Source of the DNA: Microbotryomycetes sp. JL201
Taxonomy: Eukaryota > Basidiomycota > Microbotryomycetes
Direction of reading: 5' to 3'
NCBI GenBank assembly: GCA_033819885.1
Contig: JAQYUZ010000019.1
Location: 186,001-250,000, forward strand
Length of the DNA: 64,000 nt
Position 1 is the first letter of the stretch. Each line of letters begins with the position of its first letter. The translations under genes were made by a program, and so were the position numbers. A model generated the notes under the pieces. That model was not told where the DNA came from and made no database searches. It saw nothing but the letters and a program-made list of their open reading frames with translations. Positions 1 through 11,693 of this stretch are shown in pieces.

Positions 1-1206
1 GGCAAGGTGGCGAGGTGGGCACGCAAGCGAGGATACGGCGCGATTGCCGTCGTGGGTGAGGATCATCAGAAGCCAAGTGAGTGTCCATCACAGAGTTGGA
101 GCTGTGCACGCGGCTAATGGTGGCGCTCTTGCACGTTTGCAGCGTCTCTAACGCTGTCTTTGCTGCCATACGGACCGACCGCCCACTTTCGTCTGACGGG
201 CGTCACCCTGTGCAAAGACATTCCTGGTCACGCCAAGCCAACTTCACATCCACCTGAACTGGTCCTGAACCATTTCCAAACTCCTCTCGGTCTCAGTCTG
301 GCCTCGTTGCTGTCTCAACTGTTTCTGCCACCGACAGCCGCCGAAGTGTTGAGCCGGCAAGGCTTCGCAGGTCGTCAAGTCGTCTTGGCTCAGAACTCGA
401 GGGACTTTGTGTTTGTGAGGAGGTACAGGTACATGTTTGTACTCAAGTCTCACCAATTGGGCAAGACTGTCAAGAAGAAGCAAGAGTTGGAGAAAATGAG
501 ACCGGATGATCCGGAAGACGATGATACGATCAAGACTAGGTTTCAAGAGATTGGTCCGAGAATGACTGTCAAGATGAGGTGGATCAGGAGGGGAGCATTG
601 GGAGAAACGCAGGAAGAGAGGCAAAGAAGGCAGGCGTCCGAGCAAACAGACGACGCTGATTTGGTAGCAGAGTTTGGAGAAACTGCAAAAGGTCAAGGCG
701 TCGAGATGGACGAAGTCGGTGAAGAACGAGGTGACGAGCGAATGAACGTGGACGGGGACGAAGAGTACGATGACGATGCTGAAGAGGAGCGGGCTGCCGC
801 AAAGGCCGTTGGACTCGATGGCAATTCTGATCAACCACACTTCAACATGCCCGATCTTCCAGAAGAAACCACGGAAATGAACAACGCATCTCAAGCAAAC
901 TCAGTTGAACGAGACGGATTGCCCTTGAAACGACCCCGCGACAGACCACGCAATCGTAAAAAGCCGTCACATCCGCTTTTGCGTCCGTCACCTTCACCCG
1001 AGCCCGAAGACGAACCGTCGTTCGTTCCTCTGCCACCGCGAAACGGCAAGAAGCAAGCATCGGCAGAAGAACAGAGCGCGCTGAGTACGGTTGGCAAGAC
1101 TTGGCATCCTGGAAAGGGAGAAGGTGGCGTTCGAGAAGACAAAAAGACGAGGGAATGGGAGTGGCACGCGAGAATGCAGGTCAGCAGGAGGAAATTCTTC
1201 TTGTAG
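1..1206 (+). CDS. RPF1: RPF1, Brix-domain ribosome biogenesis factor (5' partial)
   Basis: Exons 1..76 and 143..1206; the N-terminal part lies left of the window. Rpf1 binds the nucleolar pre-60S particle with 5S/27S rRNA. The Brix hallmarks read clearly: GEDHQKP at the end of the first exon, then LPYGPTAHF, GRQVVLAQNSRDFVFVRRYR, EIGPRMTVKMRW, and the terminal SRRKFFL, matching the SRRKFHL end of animal RPF1. The 66-nt intron has gtgagt/cag ends and keeps frame. Unusual for the family, about 170 acidic, charged residues sit between EIGPRMTVKMRWIRRG and the closing WEW..SRRKFFL, where animal RPF1 has only a short loop. The insert carries basic NLS-like stretches (KRPRDRPRNRKK). It is convergent with the next gene. 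The family call is firm; the insert is seen directly. Confidence 0.92.
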
Positions 1207-1477
1207 CGCTCGCGACAGGCCAGCGAGATTGGTTTTCTTTCCCTTTGCATCGTTCAACGGTTACTTCTTTCTGCGTATGTAGAGCCGTATAATCACGCTG
1301 CATCTTGCTCGGACTGGTAGACGAGAGATTCTCGATTGCACAAGCTATGCCCGATGCAGACTAATCCACTGTCCCGCACATCCTGTTTCAGCGACCAGGA
1401 GTTTAGAGACCGTTCTTCTTGCCCTAGTTTCCAAATAAAACATGTCAGTGCCGAAAATTGCCAAAACTGTGTCGGTA

Positions 1478-2111
1478 TCAACTAACCCTGGCCATCAAGG
1501 TGACGCCGTGCAGGGTGCCGACGGTGCCGACGGTGAAGAGAGACAGGAACAGGCCTGTGAGGAGAACGTGACGACCAAAGGAGCGAGTGAGGCCACAAGT
1601 ATGAGACGTTGCTTGTCAGCGAGCTTGTTCTGATACAAAAGAAGGCGCGCGCAGACCGCGGCGTCTCGATATCGAGAGCCTCGGCGAGCTGCACTCGTTC
1701 CGAGCGGCTGAGGGCCACACTCAAGACAAAAGTGGGTACTGACCCATGTAGAGGCGTGACCGCGGCAAGCGTTGGAAGACGGGACGAGCATCGGCCTAGG
1801 GGAGCGCACGCGCACGCCATCGAGGGAAGCGGACAGTTAGCGCAGCGTCCTTGAAAAGGCAAAGGATAGTTCCCGTGCGCAAAGGAAGCATGCAAGGCGG
1901 GCCAAGCGGCCCTTTTTGCCGCTTCAACGCAGACGGGCCGGTCACCGCGAATCGTTCCGCGTCGTGGGACAGTGAGACCGAGCAGGCGCCCCAAAGCGTG
2001 CATCTGAGGCGTCTTGGCTTGCAACGGTTCAGTCAAAATGAGATAGAAACTGACCTGGAGCTTGGCCTGCTGGGAGTGAATCGTGTTGGGTCGGTTGACG
2101 AGAGCGTCCAT
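1478..2111 (-). CDS. Cytochrome c oxidase subunit 7a (fungal type)
   Basis: Exons, in transcription order, are 2111..2055, 1795..1744 and 1554..1478, giving 61 residues. The protein is a small inner-membrane subunit of respiratory complex IV. The middle exon encodes the family signature FQRLPRSRLYMG, and the last exon one membrane helix (LFLSLFTVGTVGTLHGV) and a short tail. The introns are 259 nt (long for this window) and 189 nt, with gtcagt donors and ctag/acag acceptors; only this splicing joins the pieces in frame. Longer open frames across the locus are intron-containing shadows. A possible 5'-UTR intron acceptor (cctgcag) lies just upstream of the start. The 3' end faces RPF1. I infer identity from the LPRSRLYMG-plus-helix pattern; the first exon is the least certain part. 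Confidence 0.75.
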
Positions 2112-3051
2112 TTTAGCGAGGCGTCTGCAGGCGAACAAGAGACAAGCGATGAGCACGTCAGCGCCAAAGGACACGTGCAAACAGCGTCGTCTGGCACTCA
2201 CGGGCTTGTTACTCCGGTTGACTGGCCAAAACAAGCAACGCAACGACGTTACGCACACTTCGACGGCAACAGGGGGTATACTGACTCACCGTCTCGACGA
2301 GTGATTGTGAGCAGTAACATGTTATATCAGTCAACCAATTTGTCTTTAAATTTATTGTAGTTTGGTTCCGGGAGCCTCATGGCGCTGACGTCCGAGTCCT
2401 GCTAGAAATCGGCGAACGATGTACCGCAAGTTGTCTGAGTGCAACGGGCAGTCTCAAGCAACGGTCGTCCGGCACGCAAGCATTCTAGGTTTGCCGCTTT
2501 CCTACTGAACATCCCTTCTGTTACCCGTTCTCAAAGAGCTGCGATCCGTGACAAAACGTACGACCGTCAATGATTTCACAAAACCGCGAAACCAGGACAT
2601 GTGACCAATTTCGCAAGGAATGGCCAGCCAGAGAGTACTGTCATACGTCAAGAGTGTCCAAGACCTCGATGTAGCCCATTAGATAGAGAACCACTCATGA
2701 GCGTAACTCTCGAGGCGTAATCAAATCGCTTTCCGAGACCATTTGACAAAAACCAGTCGAGTCCGTTTGTCGTTATACAGCTCTGTACCTGGAAGCAGGC
2801 AAGCTGTCACCGCGGGACTTCATCAATCACTCGGCAAGGGGCCGTGGCACCAGCTGAACCGGGTTAAGAATGTAGTTTTCCCAGCAAGCAGAGAAAAAGC
2901 AAGTATGTTCAAATGACAAATGACTGGTCTCGCGATGAAGGCAGAGACCCTCTAAGAGCGCGCCTCTTGTAATAACCCTATAAATCTAATCTATCGCCAC
3001 ACGATATGCGCCGTCTAACCGGTCTATGAAAGGCAACAAGTGGATGTGCGA
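2112..3051. other. Intergenic, COX7a promoter and 3' side of the MLRQ-like gene
   Basis: About 940 bases without a supportable gene. The part next to 2112 must hold the COX7a promoter and 5'UTR, including a plausible UTR intron acceptor near 2126. A few short open frames are present but none shows family similarity, splice-consistent extension or an obvious start context. No repeat, tRNA or terminator-like structure was recognised. Confidence 0.5.
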
Positions 3052-3507
3052 TTACCAGCGGTCGCGAGTGTACGACTTGTCGAACTTTTGATTGACAGAG
3101 TAGAGCTTCGTGTTTGTGCCCCTGGAGAGAGAAGAAACCAGCATCAGCATCGCAGAGGTGCCCGACGGCAGAACTTGAGCTCACTGCTCAACGTTAAGCC
3201 ACGGAGTCGGGTTGGAGTGACGGTCAAGAATAACGTCTGGGTGCCTATAGGTCTCCGCGTGGTCAGATACAATTTGTAGAGCGACGGAAGGCGCGAACTC
3301 GACTGACCTGATCAAGCGAGTCAAGTACCAGCCTGCGCCAGCGCAGGCGCCACCGATGATGACGTAGATAGGGATGGCGGCAGGTTCGTACCAAATCTTC
3401 CATGCCTTTTGGAAGGGCGTCTGCTCAGCAGTGGACGTGGCGCCTTGGCGCAACGGCGACGTGTGGAACGCGCGGCGCAACACTCCGGTCGATTGGCGGG
3501 CGAACAT
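3052..3507 (-). CDS. NDUFA4/MLRQ-like respiratory subunit
   Basis: Exons are 3507..3308, 3244..3185 and 3121..3052, giving 109 residues. Members are accessory subunits of the mitochondrial respiratory chain (described for complex I, later complex IV in animals). The N-terminus, MFARQSTGVLRRAFHTSPLR, looks like a mitochondrial presequence. It is followed by KAWKIWYEPAAIPIYVIIGG with one membrane helix (GGACAGAGWYL), then HPDVILDRHSNPTPW, which matches the family's DVxWDRxNNPEPW motif, and a basic tail ending YTRDRW. The 63-nt introns (3307..3245 and 3184..3122) each split a codon and restore frame exactly. Upstream lie pyrimidine-rich DNA and a 16-A tract at about 3834-3849. Confidence 0.85.
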
Positions 3508-4067
3508 GGTACAAGATTGATTTGATGTGTTGGTAAGAAAAGAGAGAGTGAAGGGTTGTGCGGGATGAGGCGAAGAGCAGTGAGATGATAGAGACAAAGA
3601 GAAGTACCGACGCGCGCGTCCGTTGCCAACTTTTGCGCGAACGTTGGGCCACGAGTCGGGCCGAGACGGCAAACGCCTCCAGTGCTGCACCAGAGCTCTC
3701 AAAGATTCATTCAACACTTCTATATGATGCAACTTGTCTAAACACACACTATACTTCAACTCCGGCGAGATTCCGGCTGATTGATCACCTACAACTCGAC
3801 GTCGCCACCTCGCGCGGCCGGGCTTGCGTCGGCAAAAAAAAAAAAAAAACCGTCACTTCTCACCGAGCCTTGTCTTTTTATTCTCGAGCCCAGGCCACGG
3901 GTACCTGCTCGGAACGAAGCCTCACTTTGTCGGATTACGAACGTTCGCACGAGAGCGCAAGTAGTAGGTTGACAGGCTTGTACGAATACATTGATTCTAT
4001 AACATGGCAAGTAGCTCAACAAATGAAAAGATAAAGAAAGAATGAACCTCCATCATGTACAACCTAA
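3508..4067. other. Intergenic between two minus-strand genes, with a 16-A tract
   Basis: About 560 bases. The side next to 3508 is the promoter region of the MLRQ-like gene and is rich in purines on the plus strand. A homopolymer of 16 A lies at about 3834-3849. The part next to 4067 is the 3' flank of the coiled-coil gene. No gene was recognised. Confidence 0.5.
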
Positions 4068-7000
4068 TCATACAGTGTACACGGGTGAAGAATCTGCGCA
4101 ACACGACGGCGTAAAGTCTAGTCTGCCGACCCGACCGGCTCGAGGACGCTTGACCTCGTTGGCTTTGATGTACCTCGGCGCTGCGATAGAGTTGCGTTTG
4201 CGCGGTGGCGGCGGCGGTGGCGGGGCCGCTGGTGAACCATACTTGTTGAGATTGGAAAACATTGGCCGGCTGTTTGTGAACGAGTCGTTGTCACTTGTAG
4301 GCAACACAGTCACACCTCGCGAAGTCGGAAGTGCGCCAAGATCATACTCTTGATGCTGTAGCTGTTGTTGATACTGCTGTTGGTGCGGCTGTTGTGCACC
4401 GCCACCAAAGAACCCAAACGACAAACGCGACAGCGCCGACTTTGGAGGCGGCGACTCGTAATGGGACAATTGGGCGTGTGTCACAGCAGACGGTGCCAAT
4501 GGCGGCGCCTTGCCAAACTGGCCCGAGTATCGACGGACGTGAGGCGGCAAATGCTCAGAAGGACGCGGCGACGAAGGACGACGCGCGTGGAGGAAACCAG
4601 CGCCGATCGTTGGGTCAAACAGTGTGATTGCCTCGTCCTCGAGCGTCAGATCGGCGTTGACAAATTCGGGCCAGTTGGTGTTGTCCAGAGGCAGTGCAGG
4701 CAGCGATGTGTGGCGGTTGTAGTCGAAAAACGAATGGTCCTCTTGCGAAAGTCGCACCGGGTTCACCGTGCCTTTCGGAAACTGTGCAACTGGCTCTCAG
4801 CAACAAGCACGCTCCAATGTATACCATATGAAACTCACGCTCCATTGTCGCACGAATGAGTGAGACCGATCGTGGTTGATCGGCACGTGCGCAGGCGTCG
4901 GCGGCATCTGCTCAGAGCTAGCCGAGCCCGTCGAGCCAGAAGCTTTGCGAAGACGGTCAACACTCTTGCTGTCGTCGTCTTCCTCTTCGACCTCGGTGAG
5001 CGTCTGCAGCGGGTTCAAAGCCACGAGACCGGCAGAGTCGCTGTCCCGCGCCCGGAACGAGCCAAAGTTGATGACGGACGATTGGGGCGACGAACCTTTT
5101 GACGGATACCCATCTTCAACATCTGTAGCTACCGACGTGTCCTCTGTCGTGTTGCCAGAGTACGACCGACCGTAAGATGATGCTGAAAAGACGGATCCGT
5201 CCGAGGCGGCATTGAATTGGTGGCGCCGGTTCGACAATGCGTTAGCCGCTGCTTCGGCCTCGGCTTCGGCTTCTGCTTCTGCTTCCGCTTCCGCTTCATC
5301 GTACTCGCTCGCCAGCTGGTCTTGCTGAGCTTGTTCGAGCACGCGCTGGTCCTCTTGCTGCTGAATCCAAGACTCGCGGTCGGCCTTTAAACGTGCGATC
5401 TCGTCGAGTGCGGCTGTAAGCTCTCGCTTCTCCTTGTCCAACGAGCTGACGAGTCCCATGATCTGCTCTCGCATCTCCGAGATGAGCTTTGCTTGAGCCT
5501 TCGTCAACGCCTCGTCCTCTTTGCCCTTCGACCTGTCACTCTCGAGCGCCTGTACGCGATGTCGCCACCCGTCAACATCCTCCCGTAGCATGTCTCGTTC
5601 GCTTGTAAGATCTTCCATCGCGTCTCTAGTCTGTTGGACTTCTCGCTGCAGTCCCTCAACTTCAAACCGCCTAGCGATTTGAGCTTCATCGACTTGCTTC
5701 TCGAGTTCGGCAATCCTGTCTTTCATCGCTTTGGCCTCTTCGCCTGCTTTTCTCTCAAACTCTTGGACTTCGAGCCGATGGCTTTGCTCAACCCTCGACT
5801 CGGCCACCCTTAGCTGCTCGACCTGATTGCGCAAACTAAACAATTCTTGCTCTAGCGCGCTAGAACCTGCACTTGGTTTGCGCTCAGGAGTGAAACCGAA
5901 CGACGTCATGGCAGGAGGCGGCGACGTTCCAATCGAACTGCGTTCGTCATCGTCGTGTGACAAAGATCCAAATCCTCCGTGAGGAAAGGGCGATCCGCCG
6001 AACGGTTGGCCCGGAGTGTCCCCATTCAGGGACGATCTCCAAGGCCGTCTGCTCGCCGTTGACGAGGCAGACATGGGCCCATCGCCAGCTAGAGAGCCCA
6101 GGGACGTGTTGCGGTACGTTAAAGATGAGCGTTTACCGGCTGGTGGTGTCGGACGCATCGACATGTTAGAAAGCGATGACGTTGCAGACGCAGAACGACG
6201 AGGTGGCGGAGGCACAGTCCCAGTCGAGGCGGACGACATGTTCGGGGGACCTGTCGACCCGTTCACGAACGACAGCGGACGCAATCCCCTTGAGAGGGGC
6301 GGTGAAATTCGAGCAGAGGACGAAGCTGGGGACGGAGTCGCGACTTCACCTTTCATCGTGGCGACAGCGACCGAATGAAAGTGGCTGAGACCCATCTTTT
6401 CAGATGAACCGAGCACGGGCGACGTACGCTCATCTGTCAAAGTCGGCGACCGCTCGCCGAAAGTCCGGCTCGCCGACAGCTCTGGCGAGTTGCTGCCGCT
6501 GTGCGGTCTATCAAATACGCTCACGCCACCAGACTGGGACAAGTTCAGCGGGCGCATGCGAGGGCCTTTGGAAGGTGGCGACTGATGAATCGGCGAATGA
6601 GGTTGTCGCTCGTCTTCGTCCTCGCCGTCCTCCTCCTCGACCATGACGGGAATCGTGACCGCGTGTGAGTCACTCGGAACGATGATCGACGAAGGTCTCG
6701 ACTTGCGCGGTGTGCTGCGTGCAGGCGACGGCCTCATTGGTGAAGCCTGGTTCGACACTGTTCTCACCCGTCTCGGCGTACTGAAAGCCGCAGACGACCT
6801 CGAGGATCTCCGTTCATCCTCGTCCTCTTCCTCGACCTCTGCGAGAGCACCTAAACCGAGAGCGCCAATCGCACCTTGAGCCGTGACTGGCCCGGGCGCG
6901 CTCCAGCTATTTCGCTTGCCAGTTGCACCCAAGCCAATCAGAGGCGATGTCATCAGTTGTCCAGAGCCACTTCCTGTAGCTTGGTGACCCAATTGAACGA

Positions 7001-8220
7001 GACCAGGACTTTTCGGTGCCGAAAACAGCTCGCCTTCGGCTTGTTGGCCCAAGTCAATCATTTCGCTCGGCGCCGAGAGCCGTCCCTCGAGGGCTTCTAG
7101 CGCAAATTGTCGAGTCTGCTCCGGTGATTCGCTGCGTTCGACCTCGAGCCGCCCTCGTTCCTTTAGGGCAGCGAGAACCTGTTCTGGGTCGTTTGACCAA
7201 GGAACCGGTGCGGGTGAGTGATGGTTCACGACAGGCGAATTCCGGTCAAGCATGGGCGACTGAACGTTATGTGACGGCGCAAAGGATGATGCAGCCGGCT
7301 GGAGCACGCCCGTGTAGGCGCCTGACCCTGAAACGATCTCGAGCGACTCGCGAAAGTTGCTGACAGAAGTCTGTCGATTGTGACGCGAAGCCCTGCGTTC
7401 GTGTGTGGGCCCGGACCGCGACTGTGACGTTGAAGGAGCATGTTGAGAAGGCGGTGGAGGTGCGAATGCCGAGTTTGACGAGATTGATCGATGTGTGGCG
7501 CTCTTGCGCAGATCGAGGGAGGTACTGCCAGATATCCGTCTGGCATGCTGCCCTTCTTGCTGTTGAGATGGTGCACCCCAGCTGAAGGGCGCGCCAAGAG
7601 TTATTGACGTGCTCGCGTAAGCCGAGGACGAGGCTGGTGGCGGCGCAGGACTGATGGGTCTCGCAGCGTAAGCTCTTCCAGCATCGATGCTAGATGTGGA
7701 TGGTGGACCGGAAGCCGCTATCGACTGTGAAGCTCGTGACCTGGAGTGACCGTGCGACTTGTTACTTAGACTCTTTGTCATTGACGCGCCACGCGAATGC
7801 CGAGTTTTGGAGTGCCTCCGCGTGTGCGTCGCCAGCGGCGAGCTCGTGCTGGCAGTCGGTGCTGTCGAGATATTACCAAGCAAGGCAGACTTCGAAGCCG
7901 AGCGCCGGTGCACGTGCGACGGCGAATCGAGCATCTGCGTCGAGTCTCTTCGCACAGACCTCGTTGGCGAAGACACTTCTGATCCGTAAGAATTTGAGGC
8001 TATAGACAGAGTCTTTTGGCGTGCTCGATATGTCTTGAGCTGCAGCGATTGATGCATAGAGTCAGCTCGAAGGTCTCGCGATCTTGTAGTGCCACTGAGA
8101 CAAAGGGACCGGACGTACTTTCTTCTTTGCAGCCATGAGTCGCTCTGCTCGTTCCCTAGCGGCAGCATCCTTGCCGGCCATGTAACTTGTTTGTGACGCA
8201 GAGTCCGCCATCTGTGACAT
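4068..8220 (-). CDS. Large coiled-coil protein with a GM130-like N-terminus
   Basis: Exons are 8220..8119, 8039..4839 and 4781..4068, giving about 1338 residues; the start could also be the ATG at 8211. Splicing of the first intron (79 nt) joins ERLMAAKKK to LKTYRARQK. This makes a basic (A)KKKLK helix at the very N-terminus like that of golgin GM130/Bug1. Residues about 40-780 are low-complexity, rich in Ser, Pro, Arg and His. A long coiled coil follows, roughly from ALEQELFSLRNQVEQLR to QDQLASEYDEAEAE, ending in an (Ala-Glu)n run. The last exon has a proline stretch (AAPPPPPPPRKR) and glutamine repeats. No catalytic domain is visible. A scaffold or tether, possibly at Golgi or cytoskeleton, is an inference; the gene itself is well supported by frame and splice sites. 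Confidence 0.7.
5249..5297. repeat. Hexanucleotide repeat coding (Ala-Glu)n
   Basis: The plus strand reads GCTTCN hexamers about eight times in a row. On the coding (minus) strand this gives alternating Ala-Glu codons at the end of the coiled coil, in frame. Slippage-prone, so repeat number may vary between strains. Confidence 0.8.
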
Positions 8221-9350
8221 CAGCCGGTCAATTCCTTCAACCCAGACAGCGACGCGCGAATGCCTAGACGTAATGGGCCTACATTGTATCAAGCTTGTGC
8301 TACACGATGTACGTCAGTACGTAGACGGCGTTGCGGGGCGAGAGCGGAGAACGGTCCAGCCGCTCGAATCGTCACTCGCGCTTGTGCTAGTCTGTACAAG
8401 TCTATGAGCAGCATGCAGAGTCAGCAGGCGTCCCTTCATATCGTCAAACAAGGTCCGGCGCTTGACAGAACGCGTCAAGAAGGTCGCGATCACGGTCGGT
8501 TGCCGGTGCGACTCGCCCGCTCGCGACTTTGTCGTACTCGTTCCGGGTCCACAAGGACAGACTGAACGTTGGTGCCTACTCACGAGTTTCTTTCAGATGA
8601 GTTGAACGTGTGACAGTGTGAGCGTTGCCACCGCCAGCGGCGTCGACAGCTGTCGTCACGTCGACGGAGAGGCGCGTGCGCGCAAGACGAATGACGGCGA
8701 TGCTTGGCTGCAAAACGAGTGTCGAGGCACAACGTGGGCAGCCTCTCAGGAGCTGGCAAGGTTGGGCCGGTGCAGTCGGCCGTCGAAAGTGGTCGGTCCG
8801 CCAGGACCGTGTCGCTGTCGGCAAAGCAGCGACGCGCACGGACCGTTGGTGGCTGAGCGAGGCCACGAACGACACGTGTAACGACAGTCGCGTACACGGA
8901 TGACGTGGCGAAACAAGTAACCGTACAGCTAGATTTGGATTGGCCAACTGCCACGCCACGTCAAGCTTCCGTAGCAGGCTTGCCCTTTTGGACGCGCCTG
9001 AGACATTGAGCGCGCCTTCTGATCGCCGCCGAGTTTTCATCCCATGTAGCCACACCGTAGCACGCATCTTGGTTGAGACTGCATTGTCAAACACGAGCTA
9101 ATTTGTTCCATGCTGGACAGCGTAAACCCCGACAGAAGAAGAAGAACAAGAAGAATGAAACTGGTATCACTGCACACTCTGCGAGAAGGGTGTCGACTCG
9201 ATGCAAGAATGAAGAGCGAAGAAAGAAACAGCGGCCAATACCACAAGCGGGCGCGAGAATGTAACGAGAGGGAAGAATAGTTGCGAGAGCTGGCGGGAAA
9301 AATACAATATGACAAAAAGAGATCTCGGAGAAGTGACGAAATGCATGAGA
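8221..9350. other. Intergenic, coiled-coil gene promoter and RGS gene 3' flank
   Basis: About 1.1 kb. The left end should hold the promoter and 5'UTR of the coiled-coil gene and the right end the 3'UTR of the RGS gene. A 172-residue open frame at 8576..9094 (minus) is Arg/Ser/Ala-rich, has no domain I recognise and no splice-consistent extension; I do not call it. Confidence 0.45.
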
Positions 9351-11693
9351 TCATGACGATGGCAGCGGTCTAGAGGCAGTGGCCGAAGAATCGGGCTGTG
9401 TGGACGAGGTCGAGGTGGCGCCAGACACGGCCGCATCTGGGTGCAACGTCGAGCCGCCGGACGACGATTGAGTGCTCGTTGTTGTTGTTGTCGCCGCCGT
9501 CGCCGTCGCCGTGCCACTGACAGTGTTGTTAGGCGTCAAGTCTATGCTTGCGACAGACTTGCGGCTAGAGTCGCCTTCCTCTAGCGCACTTGGATCCATC
9601 AGCCTCAGGAACGATTCGGTCCTGCGTGTCAACACATTCTTGAGTGCGTGCACCGGTCAGATAAGCGTCACGGCCGACACTCACCGGACAAACCGTGGTA
9701 CTTGATCTGTGGCGAGCAACCTGAAAATATGTTCCTGTATCCGCTCGTACATGCGCAACAGCGTCTGTACCTGAGTCGCCCGCAAAGGCGGCACACTCTC
9801 CGGTTCTTCGCCACTTGATGTCGCACTTCTCGTGACGACGGCGTTCGCGGGACCGGCTTCTGCCAAGCTGCGATTGACATAATTGACAACGTCGGCGCGC
9901 AGATTGTGGTCAATGTTGAGCTCGTTTGGCGACATTGGAGCGAGATACGTGTTGTATATATGGAGCGCCGCGGCAACGAGGTTTTGCTGGTGCGTCTCCA
10001 TCGCGTTGCTAGCCGTGCCCGACTTTTTCTTGTTGGCGGCCTGAGACGCTCCTCCGACGGCCGAAGACGTCGTCGAGAACCGCCGTCGGAAGTCGCTTAC
10101 GTCGATCCAGAATCCAAGATTTTCGTCGCAATAGTTGGCCCGCAAAAAGTCGCGAAACAGTGCTCGCAAAGCCGGCTCGTCGAGGATGGCACGCAATCGT
10201 GCCGTCGTCGAATGTTGATCCTTGGCCCATGACGCGACGGCCGACTCTGAAAAATCATTCTTGAACAGCTCGGCGACTGCCTGTCGCGTTACGATGGCGC
10301 TCTCAGCGACGCCACTGAGGCCGGTGCCACCGGCAAAGGACGTGTCATTTGATTGCTGAGACCTGTCGGTGGCCCTTTTACGTATCTCGTCGTCCTCGTC
10401 ACTTTTGGATGACGCTGTTCGCTCGAGCTTGATGCCGGGTGCACCGCGCGGGCCAGACAATTTCTGAGCTTCGCTGCCTGCCGCGGCGGGCGACGCTACT
10501 TTTTGAGACTGTCCAAGCGCTGCTCTCCTGCCTTCTTCGGTGATACGGTACAATATTCGGGGGCCGTATCGGTACTCGCCCTCGCCGCCGTTTGATCCTC
10601 TGACTTCTGCGACGCTGATTCTGTCTCCAGTCTTGGATCGGTCGACATACAAGGTAATTAACCCATATCTGACGCAATGCGCCAACAGTTCAGCCGCCTC
10701 TTCTCGACAGCAACAAGTCGAATAGTCGACGAGCCACTCTACGCCTGCCGACGCTGCAAAAACTTGCTTTACAACGACGAGCTGACCAGTCTTGCTTTTT
10801 TCGGTCACGTCCTGCAATTCGACACCGCCACCCCTGTCAAACGATTCGCTGGGTCTGACGTGCTCTTGAAAGGGCTTCGCCTGTGTCGGACCGCCTCGCA
10901 CGTCGTGAGGCTCGGTAATGTAGTTTGGATGCCGACCTCCGGCGAATCGTCGAAAGACGACGTCAATGACAGATCGTGTGACATGGATTTCGTCGTCAGA
11001 CTGCCGCCGCTCCAAGTGCAACAACTTCATGCAGATCGGTTGACTGGTAAATACGTTCACGAGGTGGTCGGCCGAAATGCCATTCTTTGTGATGAAACGC
11101 TCAAGCACGTGTAGGCCTTTTGGCGTGATTTGATATATGCCTCTGTCTTTAAACGTCTGCGATGAAGGATCCGCCGCGTTTTCGATCAATCGCGCATCCA
11201 TAAAGTGCTGACAAATGCCTTTGGCAATGTCGCGCGACATTGAAAATGTTGTTGTCGTCGTAGTTGTGACTATCCGTTGCGGGTCGTTTGGATCTGAGGT
11301 TCTGTTGGACTGGGAAAACCTGAGCGACGACAGATTTGTTGCGGCATCATCTGTCGTGAAAGCGTTTGGGTATGTCCGGAAGAAGCGCGTCCGATCTGAC
11401 AAGTCGAGTGAGACCATAAGTGTCGCGAACAAGTCGTGTGTATCCTGTAGCACAGTAAAAAGCCATTTACACGACGTCAGCGGCCTTGGTTTCGTTCCCT
11501 TGGGGCTAAAATGAAGATCGCCACGTGGGCCGAACTGCGCACGAAGCTCGAACCTCCAGAGGCAAGAAGGCAAGGTGCGGCGGCCTTACCTTGCAGAACG
11601 GGTTGCCGCGGCGGCCCGTCTTGAGCCTGTAGCGTGGATGATGGTAGAAGTGACAGAATCAACGTTAGTTTCCGATGGCGTGATGCTGTCCAT
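9351..11693 (-). CDS. Regulator of G-protein signalling, DEP-RGS (Sst2/FlbA/Crg1 type)
   Basis: Exons are 11693..11590, 11505..9685 and 9621..9351, giving 731 residues. Proteins of this type speed GTP hydrolysis on G-alpha subunits and damp pheromone or nutrient signalling at the membrane. Two DEP-like regions are visible, about residues 60-190 (SRDIAKGICQHFMDARLIEN..GIYQITPKGLHVLERF) and about 240-375 (VEWLVDYSTCCCREEAAELL..YRITEEGRR). The RGS domain follows, about 460-665 (ILDEPALRALFRDFLRANYC..ENLGFWIDV..RIQEHIFRLLATDQVPRF). The 63-nt last intron joins VPRFV to TESFLRLMD; a nearer-looking acceptor at 9653 would shift the frame. RGS cores usually span about 120 residues, so this one carries a Ser/Ala/Gly insert (about residues 530-555). 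Divergent from IML2 across a long gap. Confidence 0.9.

Noticed and set aside
1482-2258. A 258-residue minus-strand open frame
   Set aside because: It reads straight through two introns of the COX7a-type gene; only short parts are coding and in other frames.
8576-9094. A 172-residue minus-strand open frame upstream of the coiled-coil gene
   Set aside because: Arg/Ser/Ala-rich with no domain, no start context and no splice-consistent partner exons.
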